Below, in pieces: positions 8,266-16,331 of a stretch of DNA of 64,000 bases. This stretch comes from an uncultured Opitutia bacterium. GTDB taxonomy: Bacteria > Verrucomicrobiota > Verrucomicrobiia > Opitutales > Opitutaceae. The position numbers were made by a program, and so were the translations under genes. Every line of letters starts with the position of its first letter. Positions within the stretch are counted from its first letter, which is position 1. The stretch covers positions 1-64,000 of the forward strand of contig CAIMAQ010000024.1 in the NCBI GenBank assembly GCA_903839035.1, given 5' to 3'. The notes below the pieces were generated by a model. That model worked only from the letters and a program-made list of their open reading frames with translations, was not told the DNA's origin and searched no databases.

Positions 8266-9231
8266 CTAGGGGACGAGCGTCACATCCACCGGCTGGCCGG
8301 GATGGAGGTCGCGTGCGGCGGAGTCGAAGACGGCCTCGACCATGAAGACGAGCTTGGCGCGGTTTTCCCGGTTGTAGAGGACGGGCGGGGTGAATTCGGG
8401 CTGCGGCGAGAGGTAGCTGATATGCGCGGACAGCGGGGCGGGGAGGCCGGTGATGGCGACCCGCACGGCGGCCCCGGCCCGGAGGACGGCGAACTCCGCC
8501 TCGGGGACAAAGAAGCGCACCTTCAGGTTTTCCGGCGGCAGCAGTGCGACCACGGGATTGCCCAAGGCGACGAACTCGCCCTGGCGGTAAAGTGTGTCGT
8601 AGACCAGCGCGGCCGTGGGCGCGGCCTGGGACTTCTGGTCCACGCTCCAGTCGGCGTGAGCTTTGGCGGCCTCGGCGGCGCTGGCGTCAGCCTCGGCGGC
8701 GGCGATGGTGTCGCTGCGGGCGCCCAGCGACGCGGTGGCCAGGGAGGCGGAGAGCTCGTCCTCGGCGTGGAGGTTCCGTTCGTGGGAGAGTCGAGCGCGA
8801 TCAAAATCGCTGGCGGGAATGACCCTCGTGTTGAAGAGGTTTTGCTGGCGGGCGAGCTCGAGGGCGGACAGCTCGGCGGCGGCGCGGGCCTGGTCGAGCC
8901 GCGCCTGCAAGGTGGCGAGTTCGCTGGGCCGCGCGCCCTTTTTCAGGTCCTCGAGCCGGGCCGTGACCGCGCGCAGCTGGTCGGCGGCCTGGCGCTGCAA
9001 GGCGAGCTCGGCGCTGCGCTCGAGGGTGAAGAGCGGCGCGCCGGCGTTGACGCGAGCGCCTTTTTGCACGGCGAGGGTTTCGAGCCGGCCGGCGAGTGGG
9101 GAGGCGACATAGACAAATTCGCCCTCGAGGTAACCCTGATAGCCGTGGGCGGCGGGCCGAGCGCAGCCGGCCAGGGTCAGGATAGCGAGCGCCAGCAGGG
9201 TGGGGAGATTAGCGGGGGAAAAGTTTTTCAT
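8266..9231 (-). CDS. HlyD-family efflux adaptor lipoprotein
   Basis: A 321-residue membrane-fusion protein linking the ABC pump to the outer envelope. The N-terminus has a lipobox (LALAILTLAGC), so it is probably a lipoprotein. Next come the half-lipoyl segment (VASPLAGRLETLAVQKGARV), a long Ala/Leu-rich coiled-coil hairpin (about residues 75-200) and the second lipoyl/beta-barrel part (VYDTLYRQGEFVALGNPVVA). Start ATG 9231 overlaps the tetR 3' end by 23 bp; an alternative start 15 bp upstream would spoil the signal. It resembles YbhG. Confidence 0.9.
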   Translation of the reverse strand: MKNFSPANLPTLLALAILTLAGCARPAAHGYQGYLEGEFVYVASPLAGRLETLAVQKGARVNAGAPLFTLERSAELALQRQAADQLRAVTARLEDLKKGARPSELATLQARLDQARAAAELSALELARQQNLFNTRVIPASDFDRARLSHERNLHAEDELSASLATASLGARSDTIAAAEADASAAEAAKAHADWSVDQKSQAAPTAALVYDTLYRQGEFVALGNPVVALLPPENLKVRFFVPEAEFAVLRAGAAVRVAITGLPAPLSAHISYLSPQPEFTPPVLYNRENRAKLVFMVEAVFDSAARDLHPGQPVDVTLVP

Positions 9232-9853
9232 AGTCGTTGCGGCCACCGGGGGTCAGCAGGCCGCCGGTGAAGAGTTCGAGGGCTTTCTCCAGCGTTTGCC
9301 GGGGAGTAAGGTGGGTGGTGGCGAGGGTGTCGGGATGGGTGAGACCCCGCATGGCCTGCAGCCAGAATTGTGCGGCGAAATCCGGGTCGAGATCCGCCCG
9401 CACCGCGCCCTCGGCGATGCCGGCGCGAAACAACCGGCCGAAGACGTAGGGGATGTTCTTCTGGCGCAGCTCGTCGATTTTCTGGTGGATGCGCGGCGCG
9501 TAGCGCTGGAGTTCACGCAGCATGGCCGGGCTGGTCTGGGCGAGGCGGGGCGCCACCACGTCGACGATGCCGCGGAGTTTCTGGGCGAAATTAAGTCCCG
9601 GGTCGTTCAGCACGGCCTCCATCTCGCCGCGGATCGTGCGGCCGATGCCCTCGATGATGAGGCTGATGATGGCGTCCTTGCCCGGAAAGTGCAGGTAGAG
9701 CGTCTTTTTGCTGATCCCCAGTTCGTGCGCCAGGTCGTCCATCGTCAGGGCGTTGTAGCCGTAGGTGAAAAGCTGGCGCCGTGCGGTCTCGAGGATCCGG
9801 GTGTTGGGCGAGTCCGCGGCGGACACCGGCGGCGTTGGGGCGGAGGCAGGCAT
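9209..9853 (-). CDS. TetR-family repressor (CecR-like)
   Basis: A 214-residue one-component regulator. The helix-turn-helix is at about residues 36-65 (LTMDDLAHELGISKKTLYLH), followed by an all-helical ligand-binding domain. It is the first gene of the efflux operon, the same arrangement as E. coli cecR-ybhGFSR, so it most likely represses its own operon until a pump substrate binds. A palindrome over the predicted promoter 12 bp upstream of the ATG is the probable operator (listed separately). Confidence 0.92.
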   Translation of the reverse strand: MPASAPTPPVSAADSPNTRILETARRQLFTYGYNALTMDDLAHELGISKKTLYLHFPGKDAIISLIIEGIGRTIRGEMEAVLNDPGLNFAQKLRGIVDVVAPRLAQTSPAMLRELQRYAPRIHQKIDELRQKNIPYVFGRLFRAGIAEGAVRADLDPDFAAQFWLQAMRGLTHPDTLATTHLTPRQTLEKALELFTGGLLTPGGRNDYEKLFPR

Positions 9854-9864
9854 GGGGAATCTTA

Positions 9865-9905
9865 GGAAACTATTGTAGTATCTAAAGTTTCCACGGCAAG
9901 GAAAA
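9865..9905 (-). promoter_or_regulatory. Promoter with palindromic operator for the TetR efflux operon
   Basis: On the minus strand a -35-like TTGCCG (9894-9899) and a -10-like TACAAT are separated by 16 bp. The inverted repeat GGAAACT ... AGTTTCC (9865-9871 and 9886-9892) overlaps the -10 and spacer. This geometry fits autorepression by the TetR protein that starts at 9853. The promoter elements are read by eye and not proven. Confidence 0.6.
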
Positions 9906-10001
9906 TCCCCGGGCCCCGGGGAAAACCAGCCCCCGGGTCCGGCGCCTCTTTTTCACCGGCCGGGGGTTGAAACGGCTGTGCCAACGTGTCTGCCTCGGGC
10001 C

Positions 10002-11387
10002 ATGCCCGCCCAAGCCAACGTCCCCGCCGAGGTCTCCGCGCTGATCGCCCGTAAGGATCTCGGGGCGTTGAAGAGATACCTCGAACCCTGGCTGCCGGCC
10101 GACATTGCCCCGATCATCGCCGACCTGCCGGTCGAGGAACTGGCGGCGCTGTTCCGCGTGAGCTCGCGCGAGCTGGCGGCGACGACCTTCACCTATGTGC
10201 CGCTGGAGGCGCAGAAGAAGCTGCTCAAGCTGCTCAACCAGGAGCAGGCCGCGGCGCTGCTCAACGCCCTCCCGCCCGACGACCGCACCGCTTTCCTGAA
10301 CGAACTGCCGCTGGACGTCGCGATGCAACTGCTCTCGATGCTCACGCCGGATGAGCGGCAGGTCGCGCAATCGCTCCTCGCGTACCCGGAGCACAGCGTC
10401 GGCCGGATGATGACGCTCGACTACGTGGCGGTGCGCCCCGAGTGGTCCGTCCGCGAGTCGCTCGATTACATCCGCGAGCACGGCTACGACCGCGAGACGC
10501 TCAATGTCGTCTTCGTGGTGGATGAGCGCGGGCACCTGGTGGATGACATCCGGGTGCGGCGCTTCCTGCTTTCGCCCCTCGACCGGCCGGTGCGCGAACT
10601 GCTCGACGGCAACTACACCATGCTGTCGCCAACTGATGACCGGGAAAAGGCGCTTGGGCTGTTCAAGCAGTTCGACCGCGTGGCGCTGCCGGTGGTGGAC
10701 GAGAACCGGAAGCTGATCGGCATCGTGACGGTGGACGACATGCTCGACGTCGCGGAAGAGGAGGCGACGGAGGACATCCAGAAGATGGGCGGCACCGAGG
10801 CCCTCGACGAGCCCTACACCACGATCTCGCTCGCCCGCATGGTGAAGAAGCGCGCGAGCTGGCTGGTGATCCTGTTTCTCGGTGAAATGCTGACCGCGAC
10901 CGCGCTAAAGTATTACGAGGGCGAACTGGCGAAGGCTATCGTGCTCTCGCTCTTCCTGCCGCTGGTCGTGAGCTCGGGCGGCAACGCCGGCTCGCAGGCC
11001 GCGACGCTGGTCATCCGCGCGCTGGCCCTGGGCGAATTCAAGCTGCGCGACTGGTGGCGCATCATGCGCCGCGAGCTGGTGGCCGGTTTCTCCCTCGGCG
11101 TCATCCTCGGGGCCATCGGCTTCGTGCGCATTTCCGTCTGGTCGCTCCTCTTTCCCAACACGTACGGCGAGCACTGGATCCTGGTCGCGGCCACGGTCAG
11201 CACCGCGCTGGTGGGCATCGTGATGTGGGGCTCGCTCATGGGCTCGATGCTGCCGCTGGTGATCAAGCGCGCGGGCTTCGACCCCGCGACGTCGAGCGCG
11301 CCGTTCATCGCCACGCTGGTGGACGTGACCGGACTCATCATCTATTTCAGCGTGGCCTTCCTGATCATGCGCGGGACGATGCTCTGA
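10002..11387 (+). CDS. mgtE: MgtE-family magnesium transporter
   Basis: A 461-residue Mg2+ channel/transporter. Domains in order: the MgtE N-domain (superhelical, residues ~20-130, LADLPVEELAALF-type repeats such as LNALPPDDRTAFLNELP), two CBS domains (~140-260; SVGRMMTLDYVAVRP and VDENRKLIGIVTVDDMLDV) and a five-helix membrane domain with the family motif PLVVSSGGNAGSQAATLVIRAL. All parts of the family are present. ATG 10002 is chosen because it gives the standard N-terminus; the frame opens 24 bp earlier. Confidence 0.95.
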   Translation: MPAQANVPAEVSALIARKDLGALKRYLEPWLPADIAPIIADLPVEELAALFRVSSRELAATTFTYVPLEAQKKLLKLLNQEQAAALLNALPPDDRTAFLNELPLDVAMQLLSMLTPDERQVAQSLLAYPEHSVGRMMTLDYVAVRPEWSVRESLDYIREHGYDRETLNVVFVVDERGHLVDDIRVRRFLLSPLDRPVRELLDGNYTMLSPTDDREKALGLFKQFDRVALPVVDENRKLIGIVTVDDMLDVAEEEATEDIQKMGGTEALDEPYTTISLARMVKKRASWLVILFLGEMLTATALKYYEGELAKAIVLSLFLPLVVSSGGNAGSQAATLVIRALALGEFKLRDWWRIMRRELVAGFSLGVILGAIGFVRISVWSLLFPNTYGEHWILVAATVSTALVGIVMWGSLMGSMLPLVIKRAGFDPATSSAPFIATLVDVTGLIIYFSVAFLIMRGTML

Positions 11388-11435
11388 ACCGCGCGTAACC
11401 TGCCGCTGCCCTAAGCCGTCCTACCCGCCGACCCC

Positions 11436-11960
11436 ATGACCAAATCCATCCACCACCTCGGCTTGCTCGCCAGCCTCCTGCTGGGGCTGGCAGCACGCGC
11501 GGACACCACGCTGGCGCCGAGTTCGCCCTTTGCGCCGGCGTCCGGATCGGCAGTGGCGGCGGAGAACCAGCCGCTGGAGTTGCGCGGCATCATGATGGAT
11601 GGAGCCGGCTACCGGTTCAGCGTTTTTGACCCGGTCAAGAAGGCCGGCCAGTGGGTGCGGCTCAACGAGCCGGGCCATGATTTCACGGTCAGGACCCACG
11701 ACGTCGCGCGCGACACCGTCACGCTCGATTTTCAGGGCCGCGTGCTGACGCTGGCCCTGCACACCGCCAAGGTCGTGGCGGTCGCGGTGCCGGAGGTCCC
11801 CGCCGGCCCGCGTCCGACCGGGATGCCGTTGGGGTACGGCCCGGGGTCCAAACCCAGCTCGCCCGAGGAGGCCGCCCGCTTCAACCGGGCCGTGGAGGAA
11901 ATCAACCGGCGCCGCGCCCTGCGGGAGAAGAGCCCGGGCCCCCTGCCGCGGCCGCAATGA
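11436..11960 (+). CDS. Secreted hypothetical protein
   Basis: A 174-residue protein with an N-terminal signal peptide (LGLLASLLLGLAARA). The mature part has a beta-rich segment (LELRGIMMDGAGYRFSVFD, then TVTLDFQGRVLTLAL) and a Pro/Gly-rich, basic C-terminal tail. The segment around LRGIMMDGAGYRF recalls small periplasmic GspC-like beta domains, but the similarity is too weak to name. It is 48 bp after mgtE and 74 bp before the ABC exporter pair; there is no obvious link with either. Confidence 0.75.
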   Translation: MTKSIHHLGLLASLLLGLAARADTTLAPSSPFAPASGSAVAAENQPLELRGIMMDGAGYRFSVFDPVKKAGQWVRLNEPGHDFTVRTHDVARDTVTLDFQGRVLTLALHTAKVVAVAVPEVPAGPRPTGMPLGYGPGSKPSSPEEAARFNRAVEEINRRRALREKSPGPLPRPQ

Positions 11961-12034
11961 AATCCCCGGCCGCCTTCCGCCGGCGGCAAAAAATTTCGTG
12001 TGTTTGCGCGCCGCGGCCCTAGCTTGGTCGCCGT

Positions 12035-13981
12035 ATGCCCGCGCCCTTGCCGCCTTCCGCCACCGCGCCTTCGAATGGCGTGCTGATCTGGCGGTTACTG
12101 GGGCTGACCTGGCGCTACCGGCTCGGTTGCATCAAGGTCCTGAGCATCCAGCTGGTGCTGCTGACCATGGGTCTGGCCGGATTGAGCCTGACGGGTCTCG
12201 GCATCGATTACATCCGAAACCAGGTCGCGCCGGAGCCTCCCGCGGCCATGAGAGTGGTCAAACCCGCCGCGACCGCGGCGTTGATCGCCGCCACGCCCCC
12301 GGCGCCGCCGGCCAAGCCCGGGCACCGGATTGATATCTCGATGCTGCCGAGCGCGTGGAAACCCGTCGAGGTGATCGCGCTGCTGGCCGGCATCATCCTG
12401 CTGCTCGCCCTGGGTCGCGCGCTGCTCAACTACGCCTATCTCATCTCGATCAACATCCTGCTGCAGCAGCAGCTGGTGGTGGATCTGCGCGCGATCATCT
12501 ACGACAAGCTCCAGCAGCTGAGCTTCCGGTTCTTCGACGCCAACTCCACCGGCTCGATCATCACGCGCGTCACCGGCGACGTGCAGTCGGTGCGCATGTT
12601 CCTCGACCAGGTGCTGTTCCAAAGCGTCATCATGGCCGTCTCGCTCACGGTCTACATCATCTACATGGCGAGCCTGAGCCCCGGGCTGACGCTGGCCTGC
12701 CTCGCGACCACGCCGCTGCTCGCGATCATGTCGCTGTGGTTCTCCAAGAAGATCCAGCCGGCCTACGCCGAGAGCCGCACCCTGGCGGAAAAGCTGGTGC
12801 AGTATCTCGCCGAGAGCATCCAGGGCATCGCGGTGACCAAGGGCTTTGGCCGCGAGGCCGAGAACCGCGCGCAGTTCGCCGCGTCCAACCGCGCCGTCTA
12901 CGACCAGCAGCTCGGCATCTTCTGGCGCGTGAGCCTGTTCTCGCCGGCGGTGGGCATCCTGCAGCGCGGGAACATGATCGTGCTGCTGAGCTACGGCGGC
13001 TGGCTCGTGATCCAAGGGCAGCTGCCGCTGGGCACGGGCCTGGTTGTGTTCGCCGGGCTGCTCGAGCAGTTTTCCGGGCAGGTGAACAACATCGCCGGCG
13101 TCGTGAACTCCGTGCAGCAGTCGCTCATTGGCGCGCGCCGCGTGTTTGAGGTGATGGACGCGCCCGTCGAGGTGAAGAGCGCGCCGGACGCGATGCCCTG
13201 CCCGAAGCTGAAGGGGGCCGTGCGGTTCGAGAAAGTGGAGTTTTCCTACAGCGGCATCGATCCCGTGTTGCGCGGCCTCAACCTCAACGTCGAGCCCGGC
13301 CAGTGCGTGGCCATCCTCGGGGCGACGGGCGCGGGCAAGAGCGTGCTGATGAGCCTCATCCCGCGCTTCTACGACGTCACGGCGGGCCGGCTGCTGGTGG
13401 ACGGCATCGATGTGCGGCACCTCGTCCTCGACGACCTGCGCCGCAACATCGGGCTCGTGTTCCAGGAGAGCTTCCTTTTTTCCAACACCATCGCGGCCAA
13501 TATCGCCTTCGGCCATCCCGGGGCCACGCCCGCGCAGATTGAGAAGGCCGCGCGGGTCGCGGCGGCCCACGATTTCATCCTGCAGCTGCCGAAGGGCTAC
13601 GACACCATCCTCGGCGAGAGCGGCAACACGCTGTCCGGCGGCCAGCGCCAGCGGCTGGCCATCGCGCGCGCGGTGCTGCTCGAGCCGGCGATCCTGCTGC
13701 TCGACGACCCGACCGCGGCCATCGACAGCGAGACGGAGCACGAGATCTTCGAGGCGCTCGATCGCGCCATCGCGGGCCGCACGACCTTCATCGTGGCGCA
13801 CCGGCTGAGCACGCTGCGCCGCGCGGACTTCATCATCGTGATGGAAAAGGGCCGCATCGTGCAGCAAGGCGTGCATGAGGAGCTCATGCGCGTGCCCGGC
13901 CCCTACCGCCATGTCGCCAGCCTGCAGCTGGTGGACGGCAGCGAGTTGGAGCAGCTGGTGCCGAAGGGTGGCGCGCCATGA
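12035..13981 (+). CDS. Heterodimeric ABC exporter, subunit 1 (degenerate ATPase site)
   Basis: A 648-residue membrane-NBD exporter half: a six-helix transmembrane domain (to ~370) followed by an NBD with Walker A GATGAGKSVLM, signature LSGGQRQRLAIARA and H-loop AHRLS. Walker B reads LLLDDPTAAID, with Asp in place of the catalytic Glu, marking the degenerate site typical of heterodimeric exporters. An unusual Pro/Ala-rich insertion (about residues 65-105) lies in the first extracytoplasmic loop. It overlaps subunit 2 by 4 bp (ATGA), so the two are co-translated. The substrate is unknown. Confidence 0.92.
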   Translation: MPAPLPPSATAPSNGVLIWRLLGLTWRYRLGCIKVLSIQLVLLTMGLAGLSLTGLGIDYIRNQVAPEPPAAMRVVKPAATAALIAATPPAPPAKPGHRIDISMLPSAWKPVEVIALLAGIILLLALGRALLNYAYLISINILLQQQLVVDLRAIIYDKLQQLSFRFFDANSTGSIITRVTGDVQSVRMFLDQVLFQSVIMAVSLTVYIIYMASLSPGLTLACLATTPLLAIMSLWFSKKIQPAYAESRTLAEKLVQYLAESIQGIAVTKGFGREAENRAQFAASNRAVYDQQLGIFWRVSLFSPAVGILQRGNMIVLLSYGGWLVIQGQLPLGTGLVVFAGLLEQFSGQVNNIAGVVNSVQQSLIGARRVFEVMDAPVEVKSAPDAMPCPKLKGAVRFEKVEFSYSGIDPVLRGLNLNVEPGQCVAILGATGAGKSVLMSLIPRFYDVTAGRLLVDGIDVRHLVLDDLRRNIGLVFQESFLFSNTIAANIAFGHPGATPAQIEKAARVAAAHDFILQLPKGYDTILGESGNTLSGGQRQRLAIARAVLLEPAILLLDDPTAAIDSETEHEIFEALDRAIAGRTTFIVAHRLSTLRRADFIIVMEKGRIVQQGVHEELMRVPGPYRHVASLQLVDGSELEQLVPKGGAP

Positions 13982-15816
13982 GAAGGAAACTGCCCCCGAA
14001 GGTCCGCCCGCTCGGGCTCACCTGGCGCGAGTCGGACGACGACGAGGACGAGGAACAGTTCAAGCCGCTCGAGTGGGGCCTGATCCGCCGGCTGTTCACG
14101 TACACGCGGCCCTTCGCGGCCAAGCGCAACACGCTGATCGGGCTGACGCTGATCCGGGCGATGCAGATCCCGGCGATCACGTGGGCGATGGGCCGCATCA
14201 TCGCCGGTCCGATTGCGCGGCACGAGCTGGAGATCCTGCCCTGGGCGGTGCTCGGCTACGGCGTGCTGGCGATCGTGACGGACGGAATGTTCCACTTCCG
14301 GCAGCGGTATGCGCTGGAGCTCGGCGAGGAGGTCGTCACCGCGCTGCGCCTGGCGATCTTCGACCGCATGCAGGGCATGCCGATGAGTTTCTTTCACCGC
14401 ACGAAGCTCGGCCGGATCATCGGCCGCGTGACGACGGATGTGGAAACCGTGCGCGCGGGCATCCAAGACGTGCTGTTTGTCGGCATCATCCAGTTCGGCC
14501 AGATGCTGTTTGCCGCCGTCGTGATGGCGTGGTGCGACTGGGTGCTGTTCCTCGTGGTCGCCGCGATGGCGCCGGTGCTCTGGCTGGTGAACAACCATTT
14601 CCGGATGCGGCTGAGCCAGCTTAACCGCGCCGCGCAGGAAAGCTTCAGCCGGGTGACGTCCACGCTGGCGGAATCGGTCAACGGCATGCGCGTCACGCAG
14701 GGCTTTGTGCGGCAGGAGACGAATCTCGGGCTCTTCCGCACGCTGCTGGCCGACCACTCGCGCTACAACATCGAGCAGGCGCGCACCTCGGCGATCCTCA
14801 CGCCGCTGCTCGAGCTGAACAGCCAGTTCTTCATTGCCGTGCTGCTGCTGCTGGGCGGCTGGCGGACCTTCCACGGCGAGATGACGGTGGGCGACCTCAT
14901 CCAGTTCTTCTTCCTCGCCAACCTGTTCTTCTCGCCCATCGCGACCATCGGCAACCAGTACAACCAGGCGCTGACCGCGATGGCGGGCGCGGAGCGCGTC
15001 TTCCGGCTGATCGACGCGCAGCCCGACTGGGAGGATGATCCCGCAGCGACGGAGCTGCCGGCCGAGCCGGGCACCGGCCTGCGCGTGGAGTTCCGGGGCA
15101 TCACCTTCGGCTACGATCCCGCGCGGCCGGTGCTGCACGATGTGGATTTTGCCGTCGCGCCCGGCCAGACGGTCGCGCTCGTCGGCCACACCGGCAGCGG
15201 CAAGAGCTCCATCATCAACCTTGTCTCGAAATTCTACCTCCCGACCGGCGGGGAATTATTGGTGGACGGCCGCGAGATCCGCACGGTCACGAGCCACTCG
15301 CTGCACCGGCAGATGGGCATGGTGCAGCAGCAGAATTTCCTCTTCACCGGCACGGTGATGGCGAACATCCGGCTGAGCAAACCCGATGCCACCGAGGCGG
15401 AAGTACGCGACGCCGCGCGCCGGCTCGACTGCCTGGATATCCTTGAGGGTCTGCCGCACGGCTTTGCGACGGAGATCGGCGAGCGCGGTGCCGGGCTGTC
15501 CGTCGGCCAGCGCCAGCTCGTGTGCTTCACGCGCGCGCTGCTCGCGGACCCGCGGATCGTCATCCTCGACGAGGCGACGAGTGCGATCGACGCGCTCACC
15601 GAGGCGCGGCTGCAGAAGGCGCTGGTCGCGCTGCTGCGCGGGCGCACGAGCTTCGTCGTGGCGCACCGCCTGAGCACGATCCGCCACGCGGACATCGTGC
15701 TCGTGCTCGACCAGGGCCGCATCATCGAGCGCGGCACGCACCCGGAATTGCTCGCGCAGGGCGGGCGTTATGCGGCGTTGTACGAGCAGTTCGTGCAGGT
15801 GGACGAGCCGGCCTGA
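13978..15816 (+). CDS. Heterodimeric ABC exporter, subunit 2 (catalytic)
   Basis: A 612-residue partner of the preceding gene. An acidic N-terminal stretch (ESDDDEDEEQFKP) precedes a six-helix transmembrane domain and an NBD with Walker A GHTGSGKSSII, signature LSVGQRQLVCFTRALL, complete Walker B IVILDEATSAID and H-loop AHRLS. With subunit 1 lacking the catalytic Glu, this chain should supply the ATP-hydrolysing site, as in known heterodimeric exporters (lipid or drug type). It starts within the last codons of subunit 1. Confidence 0.93.
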   Translation: MRRKLPPKVRPLGLTWRESDDDEDEEQFKPLEWGLIRRLFTYTRPFAAKRNTLIGLTLIRAMQIPAITWAMGRIIAGPIARHELEILPWAVLGYGVLAIVTDGMFHFRQRYALELGEEVVTALRLAIFDRMQGMPMSFFHRTKLGRIIGRVTTDVETVRAGIQDVLFVGIIQFGQMLFAAVVMAWCDWVLFLVVAAMAPVLWLVNNHFRMRLSQLNRAAQESFSRVTSTLAESVNGMRVTQGFVRQETNLGLFRTLLADHSRYNIEQARTSAILTPLLELNSQFFIAVLLLLGGWRTFHGEMTVGDLIQFFFLANLFFSPIATIGNQYNQALTAMAGAERVFRLIDAQPDWEDDPAATELPAEPGTGLRVEFRGITFGYDPARPVLHDVDFAVAPGQTVALVGHTGSGKSSIINLVSKFYLPTGGELLVDGREIRTVTSHSLHRQMGMVQQQNFLFTGTVMANIRLSKPDATEAEVRDAARRLDCLDILEGLPHGFATEIGERGAGLSVGQRQLVCFTRALLADPRIVILDEATSAIDALTEARLQKALVALLRGRTSFVVAHRLSTIRHADIVLVLDQGRIIERGTHPELLAQGGRYAALYEQFVQVDEPA

Positions 15817-15922
15817 GCGGCGGCGCGCGGGAGATTTTTAAAAATTCTACTGGGCAAACCACCGATTCTCCCTCTAGAAAGGCGTTGCTATCACAGTAAA
15901 GCACCCTAAACCCACAATCACT

Positions 15923-16192
15923 ATGGCTAAAAAATCCGCTCGTAAACCGAACGCCGCGTTCATGAAACCGGTCACACCCGACGCCAAGCTTGCTGCCGTC
16001 GTTGGCTCGACCCCGTTGCCCCGCACGGAGCTCACCAAGAAGCTCTGGGCCTACATCAAGAAGAACGGTCTGCAGGACAAGAAGGTCCGCACGCAGATCA
16101 ACGCTGACGACGCCCTCAAGGCCGTCTTCGGTGGCAAGACCAAGGTCAGCATGTTCGAGATGACCAAGCTCGTCTCGGGCCACGTCTCGTAA
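15923..16192 (+). CDS. SWIB/MDM2-domain protein
   Basis: An 89-residue protein consisting of a basic N-terminus (MAKKSARKPNAAFMKPV) and one SWIB domain (about residues 20-88: LPRTELTKKLWAYIKKNGLQ, then VRTQINADDALKAVFGGKTK and VSMFEMTKLVSGHV). SWIB domains are known from eukaryotic chromatin remodellers and, as small free proteins, from Chlamydiae and Verrucomicrobia; in bacteria they are presumed DNA-associated. It is monocistronic, with its own leader and a strong terminator, which suggests high expression. Confidence 0.92.
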   Translation: MAKKSARKPNAAFMKPVTPDAKLAAVVGSTPLPRTELTKKLWAYIKKNGLQDKKVRTQINADDALKAVFGGKTKVSMFEMTKLVSGHVS

Positions 16193-16210
16193 GGGACCCG
16201 AAGTTTTACA

Positions 16211-16240
16211 GCCGCCGCCCCCACGGGCGGCGGCTTTTTT
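16211..16240 (+). terminator. Rho-independent terminator of the SWIB gene
   Basis: A perfect 10-bp stem GCCGCCGCCC / GGGCGGCGGC with a 4-nt loop (CCAC) is followed directly by six T residues. It lies 19 bp after the SWIB stop codon. Confidence 0.92.
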
Positions 16241-16331
16241 GTGCCCGGACCCCGGGAAATGCCGGGCGGCGGCAGCCGTTCTTCGCGGTTGCGCGCCTTT
16301 CGCCGGGACGGTTTAATCGCCGCTGCGTCGC

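Noticed and set aside
12095-13912. 605-codon minus-strand open frame
   Set aside because: It lies wholly opposite the ABC exporter subunit 1 and has the His/Asp/Arg/Gln-rich composition of an antisense frame in GC-rich DNA.
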